Both the position numbers and the translations under genes were made by a program. Shown piece after piece: positions 9,069 to 18,645 of a DNA stretch of 64,000 nucleotides. The DNA lies in assembly GCA_963786675.1 (NCBI GenBank), contig CAWAZY010000003.1, positions 372,001-436,000 on the forward strand, written 5' to 3'. Below the pieces are notes generated by a model. That model was not told where the DNA came from. It made no database searches and saw only the letters and a program-made list of their open reading frames with translations. Each line of letters opens with the position of its first letter. Positions within the stretch are counted from its first letter, which is position 1. The DNA comes from JAGVSR01 sp963786675 (GTDB lineage Bacteria; Pseudomonadota; Alphaproteobacteria; Rhizobiales; Hyphomicrobiaceae).

Positions 9069-11453
9069 ATGGGCGTTCGAGCAGGTCTATCGGGGACGGC
9101 GGCGCGTGGCGTGGCGATTGGTGCGCTGCTGACACTGAGTGCTGGGGGTGCCAGTCCGGAGGCATTGGCGCAGGATGCATCGGGGAACGAAGTCCGCCTG
9201 CCGGAAGTGATTGTGACCGCGCCCAGTCCGGTCGCAAAGCCCAAGCCGAAGAAGAAGGCGGCGAAACCGGTGCCTGAGGCACCGAGTGAGGCCGCTTCAT
9301 CGGCCGCAGGCGAGCCCGGCGTGCCGGATGTGGTCGGATCGCCCGCGGCCGATCCGATGGCAACATCCGTTGAAGTGTCGGAGCCGCTCCCGGGCACGCT
9401 CCTTGTCGTCGATGATGTGTTCGTGCCCGTCACCGTGACGACCGCGCGGGAAATCGAAGCGTCACATGGGGCGACGATTACCGAGGCTCTGCAGACCAAG
9501 CCTGGCATCGCGGGGACGAACTTCGCCGCCGGGTCTAACCGCCCGATCATCCGCGGCCTGGATACATATCGGGTCCGCGTTCAGGAAAACGGCATCGGCA
9601 CGGCTGACGTTGCGGCCCTGTCGGAAGATCACGCGGTTCCGATTGATCCATTCGCCGCCGATCGTATCGAGGTTGTGCGCGGGCCGGCGACATTGCGCTA
9701 TGGCAGCCAGGCCATCGGCGGGGTCGTGGCGGTGGAGAATGAGCGCATTCCCACGTTCATACCCGAGGGCGGCTTCTCGGGCGAGATCCGCGGCGGATTG
9801 AATTCGATCGACGACGGCCGGGATGGCGCCTTGCGGGCGACGGCGGGCGTGAACGGAGTGGCCGTCCATGCCGATGCTTTCAAGCGCACCGCGGACGACT
9901 ACGAAACGCCTCGCGGGCGCCAGCTCAACTCGTTTGTGGACAGCGAGGGATTTGCAGTTGGCGGCTCGTTGGTTGGCCCTTCGGGCTTCCTGGGGATCGC
10001 GTTTGCACGCGTGGAAAGCTTGTATGGGATTCCCGGCGAGGAAGCCGCGGAGGTTAGCCCCAGGATCGATCTTGAGCAGGACAAAGTGATGGTGCGCGGT
10101 GAGTGGCGGGTGCGCGACATGGGTATCGAGGCCGTGCGCGTATGGTTCGGAGCCTCAGATTACCAGCACGTCGAACTCGCCCGCCATGGCGAAGCGCATG
10201 AAGAAGACCATGAAGATGAGCATGAGCACGAGGAGGAAGAGGAAGGGGGATTCGAGATCGGCAATCGCTTCACCAACGAGGAATACGAGGGGCGTCTCGA
10301 AATTCAGCATCTGCCAATCGTCACGTCCTTGGGCACGCTGCGCGGCGCGATTGGAACCCAGGCGTTCACCCGCAACATGCGTGGTCAGAGTTTCGAAGGC
10401 GACAGTCTTCTGGAGCCAAGCGAAACCGACAGCATCGCTGCTTTCATATTCGAAGAACTGGACGTTACGCCTCAACTCACACTTCAGGCCGCCGCGAGAA
10501 TCGAGCACACGCAAGTTGACGGTTTTGTCCGCTCCGCTGTTGAAGGGGACGATGATGCGAGTGTGCTGACGGCAGCCGCTCGCGACTTCACCCCCGTCAG
10601 CGTCAGCCTGGGCGGACTCTACCGGCTGCCTGGTGCCCACGTCGTGACACTCAACGGGCAATATGTCGAACGTGCGCCGGATGCAGGCGAACTTTTCTCG
10701 GCCGGCATTCACGAAGCCACGGCTACTTTCGAGATCGGCAATCCGGACCTGGATATCGAAAAGGCATCAACTATCGAAGCGGGTCTGCGCAAGGCCTCAG
10801 GGCCGTTCCGTTATGACGCAACCGCCTTCTACACGCGTTATAATGGCTTCATCTTCAAAGGACTGACCGGTGTCGAATGCGGTGAGACGCTGGCGAGCTG
10901 CGGCGAAGATCATGATGACCACGACGCGCACGAAGACCACGGTCACGAAGGCCATGGGCACGAACTCGATCAGGTCGTGTTCGACCAGCGCAACGCCACC
11001 TTCTACGGCGTGGAGATCGGGGCTCAATACGATGTGGCCCCAATCTGGAACGGTGTGTGGGGCGTCGACGGCCGCTATGATTTCGTGCATGCCGAATTCG
11101 ACGGGGGTGGCAACGTTCCGCGCATTCCGCCGCATCGGCTGGGCGGCGGCCTCTTTTACCGCGACGCCAACTGGTTCGCGCGGGTTGGCGTGCTGCATGC
11201 CTTCGACCAGAACCGCTTCGCGGTCCAATTTGAGGAAGAGGCAACCCCTGGCTATACGCTCGTCTCGGCTGAATTGAGCTACACCGCGCGCTTTTCCGGG
11301 CTTGGCGGGTTGCCGCAGGAATTCACAATCGGCATGAAGGGCGAAAACCTGACTGACGATGACGTTCTGAACCATGCCTCCTTCAAACGGCGCGAGGATG
11401 TGCTCCTTCCAGGGGCCAACGTGCGCGTGTTCGGCAGCATCAAGCTGAATTGA
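9069..11453 (+). CDS. znuD: TonB-dependent outer-membrane receptor, probable zinc importer (ZnuD-like)
   Basis: A 794-residue receptor. A signal peptide (cleavage likely after ALA at about residue 35) is followed by the TonB-box area (VIVTAPSP), a Pro/Ala/Lys-rich linker, the plug (about 110-240: ITEALQTKPGIAG, RPIIRGLDTYRVRVQENG, IEVVRGPATLRYGS) and a 22-strand barrel ending in FGSIKLN. Two His/Asp/Glu-rich extracellular loops (about residues 372-392 and 614-634) resemble the zinc-capturing loops of ZnuD. With a Zur box right before the start this strongly suggests zinc uptake. The ATG at 9069 was chosen because it begins the signal peptide; the same frame is open further upstream but overlaps zur. 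Confidence 0.87.
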   Translation: MGVRAGLSGTAARGVAIGALLTLSAGGASPEALAQDASGNEVRLPEVIVTAPSPVAKPKPKKKAAKPVPEAPSEAASSAAGEPGVPDVVGSPAADPMATSVEVSEPLPGTLLVVDDVFVPVTVTTAREIEASHGATITEALQTKPGIAGTNFAAGSNRPIIRGLDTYRVRVQENGIGTADVAALSEDHAVPIDPFAADRIEVVRGPATLRYGSQAIGGVVAVENERIPTFIPEGGFSGEIRGGLNSIDDGRDGALRATAGVNGVAVHADAFKRTADDYETPRGRQLNSFVDSEGFAVGGSLVGPSGFLGIAFARVESLYGIPGEEAAEVSPRIDLEQDKVMVRGEWRVRDMGIEAVRVWFGASDYQHVELARHGEAHEEDHEDEHEHEEEEEGGFEIGNRFTNEEYEGRLEIQHLPIVTSLGTLRGAIGTQAFTRNMRGQSFEGDSLLEPSETDSIAAFIFEELDVTPQLTLQAAARIEHTQVDGFVRSAVEGDDDASVLTAAARDFTPVSVSLGGLYRLPGAHVVTLNGQYVERAPDAGELFSAGIHEATATFEIGNPDLDIEKASTIEAGLRKASGPFRYDATAFYTRYNGFIFKGLTGVECGETLASCGEDHDDHDAHEDHGHEGHGHELDQVVFDQRNATFYGVEIGAQYDVAPIWNGVWGVDGRYDFVHAEFDGGGNVPRIPPHRLGGGLFYRDANWFARVGVLHAFDQNRFAVQFEEEATPGYTLVSAELSYTARFSGLGGLPQEFTIGMKGENLTDDDVLNHASFKRREDVLLPGANVRVFGSIKLN

Positions 11454-11601
11454 CCTGACCGGACTTGTGGACACGTGTCCGGTCCAGTGATCCAGCCCGC
11501 GTCCCGTCCCGTTGCCCCATATGTAAGGTCAACATCGAGGGGCGCGGGATTGGATGCGAGAAGCGATGCGGGAACGGTCGGATGGGCGGAGGCACGGGCG
11601 G

Positions 11602-12495
11602 ATGGCACGCCGCTTGTGCCACATGGGTTTGGTCCTTCTCGCCTTCGCGCCGCCTCCGGCTGCCGCCACCGATGCGCCTACCACTGATGCACCCGTCACC
11701 GAAACGCCAGCCACTGAAACGCCCGTCACCGATCTCACGACATTGGAAATCCGGGCCGGCGAAGGCCTCGCCAATGACACAACCACGGGCGAAGTCGTCG
11801 CCGCACTATTTTCGGCCAAGGGAAGTGTGGTTGATTTTTCCGGGCGCGGCTTGAAATCTCTGGACCTGTCCGGGTTGGACTTCAAAGGCGCGCGCATGGC
11901 CCGCGCCGATATTTTCGGCACAGATCTGTCCCGCGCTAATCTTGAACGCACCAACCTCGCCGGAGCGCGACTCGACCGGACCGTGCTGATCAAAGCGACG
12001 TTCGCCGGGGCGAACCTGGAAGGCGCGACGCTCATGCGTCCGACCATTTACTCGAGCTTGGCCATGGATTGGCGTGAAGCCCCTATCTTTGACAAAGCCA
12101 ATCTCAGAGGCGTGCGCTTGACGGGCCGGCTGGACGGTGCCTCGTTCCGCCAGGCCGATTTGTCTGGGTTCGACTTCTCGCCGCATGATCCGCGTGCCGA
12201 TATTTCGTTTCTTCCGCGCAACTTCTGCCGCGGCTGCCGGTTCGATGGGGCCCGCCTGAATGGGGCGAACTTCGATGATGCGTCCCTATCGATGGCATCA
12301 TTCGCCGGCGCGGATCTAGCCGGTGCAAAGCTGACCCGCACGGATCTGACACGCGTGGATTTCACTGGGGCCGACCTGACGGGCGCCGATCTGGCGGGTG
12401 CGGACTTGGACGAAGCGGACTTGCGACAGGTCAAAGGCCTTGAAACGGCCAAGGGTTTGGGACTAGCTCTCAACCTGGATAGAGCGCTGAGGTAG
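11602..12495 (+). CDS. Secreted pentapeptide-repeat protein
   Basis: A 297-residue protein with a signal peptide (hydrophobic to APPPAAAT) and a short Thr/Pro/Glu linker (about 25-50). Two blocks of A(D/N)LxX pentapeptide repeats follow (about residues 85-150 and 215-280, for example GADLTGADLAGADLDEADL), which should form a right-handed beta helix. Between them is an insert with a FCRGCRF motif holding two cysteines. A GGAGG sits about 11 bp before the ATG at 11602, which favours this start over one at 11554. Function is unknown; pentapeptide helices usually act in protein-protein contact. Next gene 34 bp downstream. Confidence 0.8.
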   Translation: MARRLCHMGLVLLAFAPPPAAATDAPTTDAPVTETPATETPVTDLTTLEIRAGEGLANDTTTGEVVAALFSAKGSVVDFSGRGLKSLDLSGLDFKGARMARADIFGTDLSRANLERTNLAGARLDRTVLIKATFAGANLEGATLMRPTIYSSLAMDWREAPIFDKANLRGVRLTGRLDGASFRQADLSGFDFSPHDPRADISFLPRNFCRGCRFDGARLNGANFDDASLSMASFAGADLAGAKLTRTDLTRVDFTGADLTGADLAGADLDEADLRQVKGLETAKGLGLALNLDRALR

Positions 12496-12529
12496 CAGCG
12501 CCGGCGAAACAGGGTGGAAAGCAGTTTCA

Positions 12530-13309
12530 ATGCCAAGTTTCACGACGTGGAGGGCGCGGGTTCCGATGGGACTGGTGCTTGTTCTGGCCTCGGTGTTGGC
12601 GATGGCCGCGGGTACGCAGTTCACTCACTCTCAGGATAGCCCCGAGGTCGATACCGCCCTGGTGATATCGGTCGATGTTTCCAATTCCATCGACGACACG
12701 CGCTACCAGCTGCAGATGGAAGGCATTGCCAAGGCGCTGGAGGACGACAGCGTCATCGAAGCGATTCTGACCGGCGGGCGCGGCGGAATACTGATTTCGC
12801 TGGTCGCCTGGGCGGACCGCCCCAAGATCGCGCTGCCATGGGTTCACATTGCGTCGAAGGACGACGCGTTAGCCGTTGCGGAGAGAGTGCGGCGACTGCC
12901 GCGCGAGGGCGGCGAGTTCACCTGCATGTCGGGCATGATGCGGATGATCGCGGACAAGGTGGTCACGCAGATCCCCGCCACCGCGCAGCGTATTGTCATC
13001 GACGTCTCGGGAGACGGCAAGGACAATTGCAATCGCGAGGAACCGGTGGAGACCGTACGCGACGAACTCGTCGCGTCCGGGATCATCATCAACGGCCTGC
13101 CCATACTTGAGGGCGACGAGGGTCCGGACCTTGAAGGCTGGTACCGCGATTACATCGTCGGCGGCACCGGCGCCTTCGTTCTGCCCGCCAACGGCTTTGA
13201 GGATTTTGGCCGTGCGATCCGCCAGAAATTCGTCATCGAAATCAGCGGCCAGCTCCCCCCCGCGCGCTACGCCGCGAAGCAGAGCGCGACGGACGTGGTT
13301 CAGAAATAG
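12530..13309 (+). CDS. DUF1194 (von Willebrand A-like) secreted protein
   Basis: A 259-residue protein with an N-terminal hydrophobic segment (VPMGLVLVLASVLAMAAG) as signal or anchor. Its body is a DUF1194 domain, a von Willebrand A-like fold: the MIDAS-type DVSNSIDD motif (about 48-55), then DVSGDGKDNC and GLPI. It would bind a divalent metal and perhaps a protein partner in the periplasm. It follows the pentapeptide-repeat gene by 34 bp and may be co-transcribed. No partner can be named. Confidence 0.8.
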   Translation: MPSFTTWRARVPMGLVLVLASVLAMAAGTQFTHSQDSPEVDTALVISVDVSNSIDDTRYQLQMEGIAKALEDDSVIEAILTGGRGGILISLVAWADRPKIALPWVHIASKDDALAVAERVRRLPREGGEFTCMSGMMRMIADKVVTQIPATAQRIVIDVSGDGKDNCNREEPVETVRDELVASGIIINGLPILEGDEGPDLEGWYRDYIVGGTGAFVLPANGFEDFGRAIRQKFVIEISGQLPPARYAAKQSATDVVQK

Positions 13310-13312
13310 CAA

Positions 13313-13337
13313 CGCCGCCGGTTCATGACCGGCGGCG
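13313..13337. terminator. GC-rich hairpin after the DUF1194 gene
   Basis: CGCCGCCGG / CCGGCGGCG stem with a short TTCATGA loop, four bases after the stop. No T-run follows, so it is terminator-like or a transcript-stabilising hairpin. Confidence 0.5.
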
Positions 13338-13371
13338 CGGGGCTACTTGCGGATCTGAGGCTGCGCCAGCA

Positions 13372-13575
13372 TCAGGTATCGTTCATGGTCACCGGCTGGC
13401 ACTTCCAGCGCTTCACCGTCCACTGTGGATGGTTCTCCTGCCAGTTGGCCAGGAAGGGCGGCGCGAGCAGCGCACACTGAACGGCATCCATGTCGCCGCC
13501 TTCGATGGGCAGCTGATAGTCCTTGCAGCTCGTCGGGTCGGCGATAAGACAGGCCGAAATTACGATCGTCAGCAT
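13372..13575 (-). CDS. Small Cys-containing hypothetical protein
   Basis: A 67-residue protein starting MLTIVISACLIADPTSC. It has four cysteines (in SACLI, TSCKDY, VQCALL and KCQPV) and a conserved-looking tail, NWQENHPQWTVKRWKC. Similar small proteins occur in many alphaproteobacteria, without known function. The ATG at 13575 was preferred over the longer frame (to 13662), whose extension is Arg/Ser-rich. It stands alone, 140 bp from fhcC. Confidence 0.6.
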   Translation of the reverse strand: MLTIVISACLIADPTSCKDYQLPIEGGDMDAVQCALLAPPFLANWQENHPQWTVKRWKCQPVTMNDT

Positions 13576-13714
13576 GGGGCTTGTTTCTCCCGTTTTTTCT
13601 GCACGGGGGCTGTGCGCCTCCCGCACCGCGCTTGCAGAGCGGTCGGACAGACTACGCGCCAAGTCTACGTCCGGATCAAGACCCCGGGCACAACAGTGAA
13701 ACTAACGGCCCGTA

Positions 13715-14515
13715 TCAAGCCGTCAGCAACAGTTCGCCCTTGCCGATCGTGGCCATGTCGCCCGCGTAGCGGCGCACCTTTGCCGGCAGGGCCGGGGGAG
13801 CCAATGGTCCCAGGATATCGGCCACATGGCGGCTCATCAGACGCAGGAAGACCATGTCGTGCTGGCCGCAATCAGAAAATGTGGCGAGCATCCGCTCGAC
13901 GCTGGGACCGATCAGCGTACCGCGGCGCATCAAGGGGCCAGGGCCCGCGCCGAAACCGCCCTCGGCCCAGATTGTGCCCCCGGCCATGCGCGAGCCGGCG
14001 GCCGCGCCGGCCTTGCCTTTGACGACGATCGTCCCGCGCCGCATGCGGTCGCCGGCCCGCTCCCCGATATTCCCCGCGACCCGGATCGTGCCGCCGGCCA
14101 TTCCGAACTTTTCACCTGCCAGCATGCCGCCGACATAGTCGCCCGCGTTGCCGCCGACGGTGACAAGGCCGCCCTTCATCCCCGCGCCGAGCCAGCCGCC
14201 CACGTTCCCCGTGATGTCGATGCGGCCCGATTTCATGTGCTGCGCAGTGTAGGCGCCGGCATCGCCTTCCACGATCAACGTGCCGCCATCGAGTTTGGAA
14301 CCGATGCCGTCGCACGCCGCTGTCGTTCCCGACAGCACGAGGGAATCGGCGGGTGCGTCGGTGGTGATGTCGAACAGATCGCCGAGGGTGGCGCCCTCGA
14401 AAGGCATCTGCGCCAGTTCGCCGGCCGGACGGCCGAGGAGGGCGCCAGGGACCAGACAGGAGAGTTCCAGGCGCGCGCGGGGCGCCGACTTGAGACGAAG
14501 CCTGAGGCCGCTCAT
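13715..14515 (-). CDS. fhcC: Formyltransferase/hydrolase complex subunit C
   Basis: A 266-residue structural subunit of the Fhc complex, homologous to archaeal formylmethanofuran dehydrogenase subunit C and the glutamate synthase C-terminal beta-helix. It shows the characteristic repeats GxxGxxxG (DITGNVGGWLGAGMKGG, TVGGNAGDYVGG, RVAGNIGERAG). In the H4MPT pathway the complex moves the formyl group from formyl-H4MPT to methanofuran and releases formate. Its start overlaps the fhcD stop (ATGA), so the two are translationally coupled. Last gene of fhcBADC. Confidence 0.95.
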   Translation of the reverse strand: MSGLRLRLKSAPRARLELSCLVPGALLGRPAGELAQMPFEGATLGDLFDITTDAPADSLVLSGTTAACDGIGSKLDGGTLIVEGDAGAYTAQHMKSGRIDITGNVGGWLGAGMKGGLVTVGGNAGDYVGGMLAGEKFGMAGGTIRVAGNIGERAGDRMRRGTIVVKGKAGAAAGSRMAGGTIWAEGGFGAGPGPLMRRGTLIGPSVERMLATFSDCGQHDMVFLRLMSRHVADILGPLAPPALPAKVRRYAGDMATIGKGELLLTA

Positions 14516-15429
14516 GCCACGTAATCCTTCAAGTGATAATGATGCTGGCCGAGTTTGCCGCCATAGTTGCCGGCTGAAACGCGCGTCACGCCCTTCGACG
14601 CGCCGATCTCGGTGACGGCCTTCAGCCCGGCACGCATGGCGCCCCCGACGGCTTCGGACGTGAGGCCGTCGATGACGATTTCGAGCACGGCGATCGTATC
14701 GGCATCGAGCTCGCTGTCGGTCGTGCCGCGCAGCGTGGGGCAGTAGGCGTTGTTAGTCGAGGCGACCGCGCCCTTGTACTTCGAGCCGACCTTGGAGCCA
14801 GACCGCACGATGCCGCCCGGAAATGGCGTGATGACGTCGGGCAGTTTGTTGATGGCCGTGACGGCGGCTTCCGCCGTTTCCAACAGGCCCACACGGTCGC
14901 GCCCAAGCAGCAGCAGGTTACCGCCGCCGACCGCATCGGTTGTCACGCCGCACGTGTCCTCGATGACGAACTCGCCATCCATGACGGGTACGCGCCAGAA
15001 GCGGCGCTTGCCAAGCCGCTTGGCAATTTGCCATCCGTCGCCGAAAAAGCGCGGGCCGGCGGACATGGCGAGCCGCTTGTCGCTGTCCAAACCATTGTAA
15101 CAGGCCGAGCCCGGGCTTGTCAGAACGCACTGGCCGACGCGGTTCTTGAGCTGGGGCAGGATGGCATCGGGCGAGAACCCGAAGATGAGAACGCGCACGC
15201 CGGGGCGGCCGTCGGGCGTTTCGCTGGCGGGGATTTCGTAGTCGATGCCGCATTCCGCGCCGCAGCCGATGACCGACGTGCCGAAGCCCGTCATCGTCTG
15301 GGCGGAGATCATGGCCCATTTCAAGGTATCAGCGGTGATGATGAGGGCGGTGCCGCTCATGCCGAAAGCTTCGGCAAAGGTATCGTCGATGGCGACGCCG
15401 TTCACGTTCATGGTCTGACTGCCCGTCAT
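14512..15429 (-). CDS. fhcD: Formylmethanofuran:H4MPT formyltransferase (complex subunit D)
   Basis: A 305-residue cytosolic enzyme that transfers the formyl group between H4MPT and methanofuran. Diagnostic stretches: FAEAFGM near the start, TGFGTSVIGCGAECG, GRPGVRVLIFGFS and CPTLRG. Length matches the family (about 300). The ATG at 15429 overlaps the fhcA stop by ATGA and was chosen for that reason; another ATG at 15414 (MNVNGVAIDD) is also possible and closer to the typical family start. Confidence 0.95.
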   Translation of the reverse strand: MTGSQTMNVNGVAIDDTFAEAFGMSGTALIITADTLKWAMISAQTMTGFGTSVIGCGAECGIDYEIPASETPDGRPGVRVLIFGFSPDAILPQLKNRVGQCVLTSPGSACYNGLDSDKRLAMSAGPRFFGDGWQIAKRLGKRRFWRVPVMDGEFVIEDTCGVTTDAVGGGNLLLLGRDRVGLLETAEAAVTAINKLPDVITPFPGGIVRSGSKVGSKYKGAVASTNNAYCPTLRGTTDSELDADTIAVLEIVIDGLTSEAVGGAMRAGLKAVTEIGASKGVTRVSAGNYGGKLGQHHYHLKDYVA

Positions 15430-17111
15430 TTGCGCGCCCCGGTCGGCTGAACGATGAGGCAGCCGCAGGTGCCGGGAGCATGGCCGCAACCGGCCATCAT
15501 GATCTCGTCGTCGTGGATCCTGAAGTTGTCCATCTGCACGGTGTGGTAGGTATCGAAGTAATCCTTCAGCGGCTTCTCTGCGCGTTTGCGGTCGTAGTCG
15601 GGGCGCACGACGTGAGTGGCGCCGGCCACCACCTTCACGATCTGGCCGTTGCGCACGATCATCTCGCCGTTCTTGAAGACGAACAGCGGCGTCGTGAACA
15701 TCGCCTCGCGGTCGGGGTTGTCATCGTAGACGGTAATGTCGGCGCAGGCGCCGGGTCCGAGGTGCCCACGGTCTCTGAGGCCGAGCGACTTCGCCGGACC
15801 CGCGCGCGTCATGATGGCGATTTCGTAGAGAGAGTATTCGCGGTCGATGGAAGCCAGCGTCGTCGCCTTCTGCGCCTCCGGGTGGATGCGGCGCAGCATC
15901 TCATTGCGGAACGTCTTGTCCATCAACAGCCGGATGAGATGCGGGTAGGTGGTGAACGGCGCGCCATTGGGATGGTCGGTCGTCAGGAAGACGCGCCAGG
16001 GGTCGTTGACGAGAAGGAACATCTCCAGGCCGATGGCCCACTGCAGCGCGTTGACGAAGCTCTGGTCGCGATACTTCATCGGCACCACGCCGCAACCGGC
16101 GTCGCACTCGATGTCCATCACCACCCACTTCTTGGGATGCGCGCTCTTGGTGTTGCCGTACTGGCGCATGGAGTCGCCGGATGCCGTGCAGGTCTGGCCA
16201 AAGAGCACCTGACCGATGTCGATCGACACGTTCTTGTACTGGTTGATGAGTTCGGCAATTTCCGCCGCACCCGACGAGAACTTCCAGTCGCCCTCGGTGC
16301 CGTAGCTGTGAAACTGGATGTGGGTGAGGTGGATCGGCGTGCCCTCGGAGGCGCGGATGGTATCGAGCGTCGTCTCCTTATTGCCCGGCGTGCCGAGATT
16401 GCAGCCGTGAATATGGATCGGATGCGGGACGCCCAACTCCTGCAGCGACCGGCCGAGCGTCAGGATGATGTCGCGCGGGGTCACGCCGTAGAAGGTGTGC
16501 TTCTCGTCGAGATCGAGTTTGCGCTGGTTGAACTTGAACGCGGAAATGCCGCCGGGGTTGACGACCTTCACCGCCAGCGCCTGCGCGGCGTGCATGGTCC
16601 AGGCGATGTAGTCCTTGATGTCTTCCTTATTGGCGCCCTGCGTGAGCAGCCGCAGGAAGTAGTCGTCCGAGCCCAGCATGACAAACGCGCCCTTGTCGAT
16701 CATGGGCGTGTCGGCCATTTCCATGTGCGCCTGGCGGGCGTTGGCGGGCAGCATGGCGGGCTCGAAGGCGGCGGTGTAGCCCATCTCGGCGTAGCGATAG
16801 CCGGCGGTCAGCGTCGACGGGATGGCGTGGCCGCAGCCGGCGCGCGTGAGATCGCCGCGCGCTACCTCGTGGCCCTTGTGGTCTTCCGGCATGAGCATCC
16901 GCGCGATGGTGACCTTGCCGCCGCCGATATGCGAGTGGGGGTCGATGCCGCCGGCCATCACCACCTTGCCGGAGAGGTTGAATTCCTGTCCGACCTTGTC
17001 GGTGGGACCGGGCGTCACCACGCGGCCGTCGCGCACGTAGATGTCGCGCACGACGCCATCGACCTGGTTCGCAGGGTCGTAGACTTTTCCACCGGTGAAC
17101 TTGATCAGCAT
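15426..17111 (-). CDS. fhcA: Formyltransferase/hydrolase complex subunit A (formylmethanofuran amidohydrolase)
   Basis: A 561-residue zinc amidohydrolase that hydrolyses formylmethanofuran to formate. The metallo-hydrolase HxH is in GGIDPHSHIGGG (about residue 60). Further metal-site regions are IHGCN and HLTHIQFHSYG, and TTDHPNGAPF carries the late Asp. The start is the ATG giving MLIKFTGGKVYDP, the conserved family start; a TTG two codons upstream is also in frame. It lies 22 bp after fhcB. The C-terminus has a CGHAPGTCGC motif. Confidence 0.95.
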   Translation of the reverse strand: MLIKFTGGKVYDPANQVDGVVRDIYVRDGRVVTPGPTDKVGQEFNLSGKVVMAGGIDPHSHIGGGKVTIARMLMPEDHKGHEVARGDLTRAGCGHAIPSTLTAGYRYAEMGYTAAFEPAMLPANARQAHMEMADTPMIDKGAFVMLGSDDYFLRLLTQGANKEDIKDYIAWTMHAAQALAVKVVNPGGISAFKFNQRKLDLDEKHTFYGVTPRDIILTLGRSLQELGVPHPIHIHGCNLGTPGNKETTLDTIRASEGTPIHLTHIQFHSYGTEGDWKFSSGAAEIAELINQYKNVSIDIGQVLFGQTCTASGDSMRQYGNTKSAHPKKWVVMDIECDAGCGVVPMKYRDQSFVNALQWAIGLEMFLLVNDPWRVFLTTDHPNGAPFTTYPHLIRLLMDKTFRNEMLRRIHPEAQKATTLASIDREYSLYEIAIMTRAGPAKSLGLRDRGHLGPGACADITVYDDNPDREAMFTTPLFVFKNGEMIVRNGQIVKVVAGATHVVRPDYDRKRAEKPLKDYFDTYHTVQMDNFRIHDDEIMMAGCGHAPGTCGCLIVQPTGARK

Positions 17112-17133
17112 GGGCAAATAAATCTCTGAGACT

Positions 17134-18423
17134 TTACAGTGCGGATTCGATGGCGCCGAGGATGGACGAGACGCGCGGCAGGTTGGAGCGTCCCAGATCT
17201 CTGAGCGGCAGCGACACCACGTTGTCGACGCGGACGATCTGGCCGGTATGATCGACGCCGGGCGTGCCGACAGGAATAAAGACGTCGGGGACCTTGCCAG
17301 ATTTCACACCGGGCGTGCCGATCAGGATGAGCGGCATGTCGCCGGGCGGCGGCCCCAGATCGACCGTGAACGACGACAGCCAAACCAGAACATCGCCTTC
17401 GCCGGCGGCCACCATGCGTGAAATCTGGTATTTCATCATGTCGTGTTCGGGCTTGCCGGTCTGGTAGCTGACGCGCAGCGGATAGCCCGACTGCCAAGCG
17501 CAAACCGCACCCGCAGAGACAGCCCCGTCGTTGCCGCCGAGCGCGAGACCCGCGGCGCGCTGGGTCTTGTTCAGATCCTTCACCAGCTCGGAGACGCCAT
17601 GCACGACGAGGTCGGCATTGGGGAAGTCGAGGGCAGGGGGAGCCCAGATGAACACCGGGTAGCTCGCCGCCTTGATGCGTTCGGCCAGCGCGCGCAGCTG
17701 ATCGACGGGAACGCCAGCGACCGTGGCGGCGCGCAGCGGCGTACCATTGATGAGGACGCGTAGCGCGTTGACGACATCGCCCACCTCGGCCGGCGGGCAC
17801 GGGACCGTTTCGACCGAACCCACCCGTGGCCCCGCAGCGCCGGTGTTGGGCAGGCCCGCACCCAGGATCACGACGTCGCGCTGAGGCGCGGGATCGGCGA
17901 ACATCGACTTGGGCGTGTTGACGATCCGCTCGTAGAAGCGCGCGTGGTATTTCGGAATATCGGTCGCGACGATGACGAAGAGGTCAGCCCGGTTACGCGT
18001 TTCCGTGAGCGTGGTCATGAACCAGCCGCTTGTTTGGAGGACGCGGAAGTTTCTGAACTGCCCTTCGGACAGGGCATGATCGATAACGCCCCGGGTGCGG
18101 TCCGCGAGCGACATCACCGCCCGCATGCCGTCCACCTCGGTGCCAAGGCCACCGTACAGCGGGAGGCGGGCGGCGCGCACCAGACGCGTTGCCTCTGCAA
18201 TTGCTTCATCCAGCGATACGGGCGTGCCGCGGATGGCCGGTGAGGCGCCCTCCACGGATCGTTCAAAGCCCGCAACCGCCCGGCCGCAGCCGTTCTTAAG
18301 GACCTTCAAGCCCTCAGCCGACCGGCCGATAACCAGGTCGTCGCATAGGATTCCGCAGAAGGGACAGGCCACGCCCTCAATAGACCCGGAGGCCGGCGCG
18401 GACACGTCGTTTGGAAGGCTCAT
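17134..18423 (-). CDS. fhcB: Formyltransferase/hydrolase complex subunit B
   Basis: A 429-residue homologue of the molybdopterin/tungstopterin-binding subunit of archaeal formylmethanofuran dehydrogenase. In the bacterial complex this subunit is known to have lost redox activity and to be structural. Here an N-terminal CPFCGILCDDL and a later NGCG are kept, so the cysteines of the old cluster site are still visible. First gene of fhcBADC. The ATG at 18423 was chosen because the upstream extension is unlike the family. A 222-bp gap to the divergent SRPBCC gene must hold the fhc promoter. Confidence 0.94.
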   Translation of the reverse strand: MSLPNDVSAPASGSIEGVACPFCGILCDDLVIGRSAEGLKVLKNGCGRAVAGFERSVEGASPAIRGTPVSLDEAIAEATRLVRAARLPLYGGLGTEVDGMRAVMSLADRTRGVIDHALSEGQFRNFRVLQTSGWFMTTLTETRNRADLFVIVATDIPKYHARFYERIVNTPKSMFADPAPQRDVVILGAGLPNTGAAGPRVGSVETVPCPPAEVGDVVNALRVLINGTPLRAATVAGVPVDQLRALAERIKAASYPVFIWAPPALDFPNADLVVHGVSELVKDLNKTQRAAGLALGGNDGAVSAGAVCAWQSGYPLRVSYQTGKPEHDMMKYQISRMVAAGEGDVLVWLSSFTVDLGPPPGDMPLILIGTPGVKSGKVPDVFIPVGTPGVDHTGQIVRVDNVVSLPLRDLGRSNLPRVSSILGAIESAL

Positions 18424-18645
18424 GGGGTGCCGATCTCGTTCTTTCGTCGGAGGCGCACAAAAGCATGGACGATCCGCCAACACAACACCGGCGGCGCTTG
18501 TGCAGCGCGACATCCGGGCGGCGAAAAAGCGCATCGCGAGAACCAGAGGTGCTTCGCCCGATTGCGCTCACAATGGCCACTCACTATGGTGCCCGCCGTC
18601 CGGTCCAGGTGGGCCGGTTAAAGAAGCGTGCCTGGAGGAGACTTT

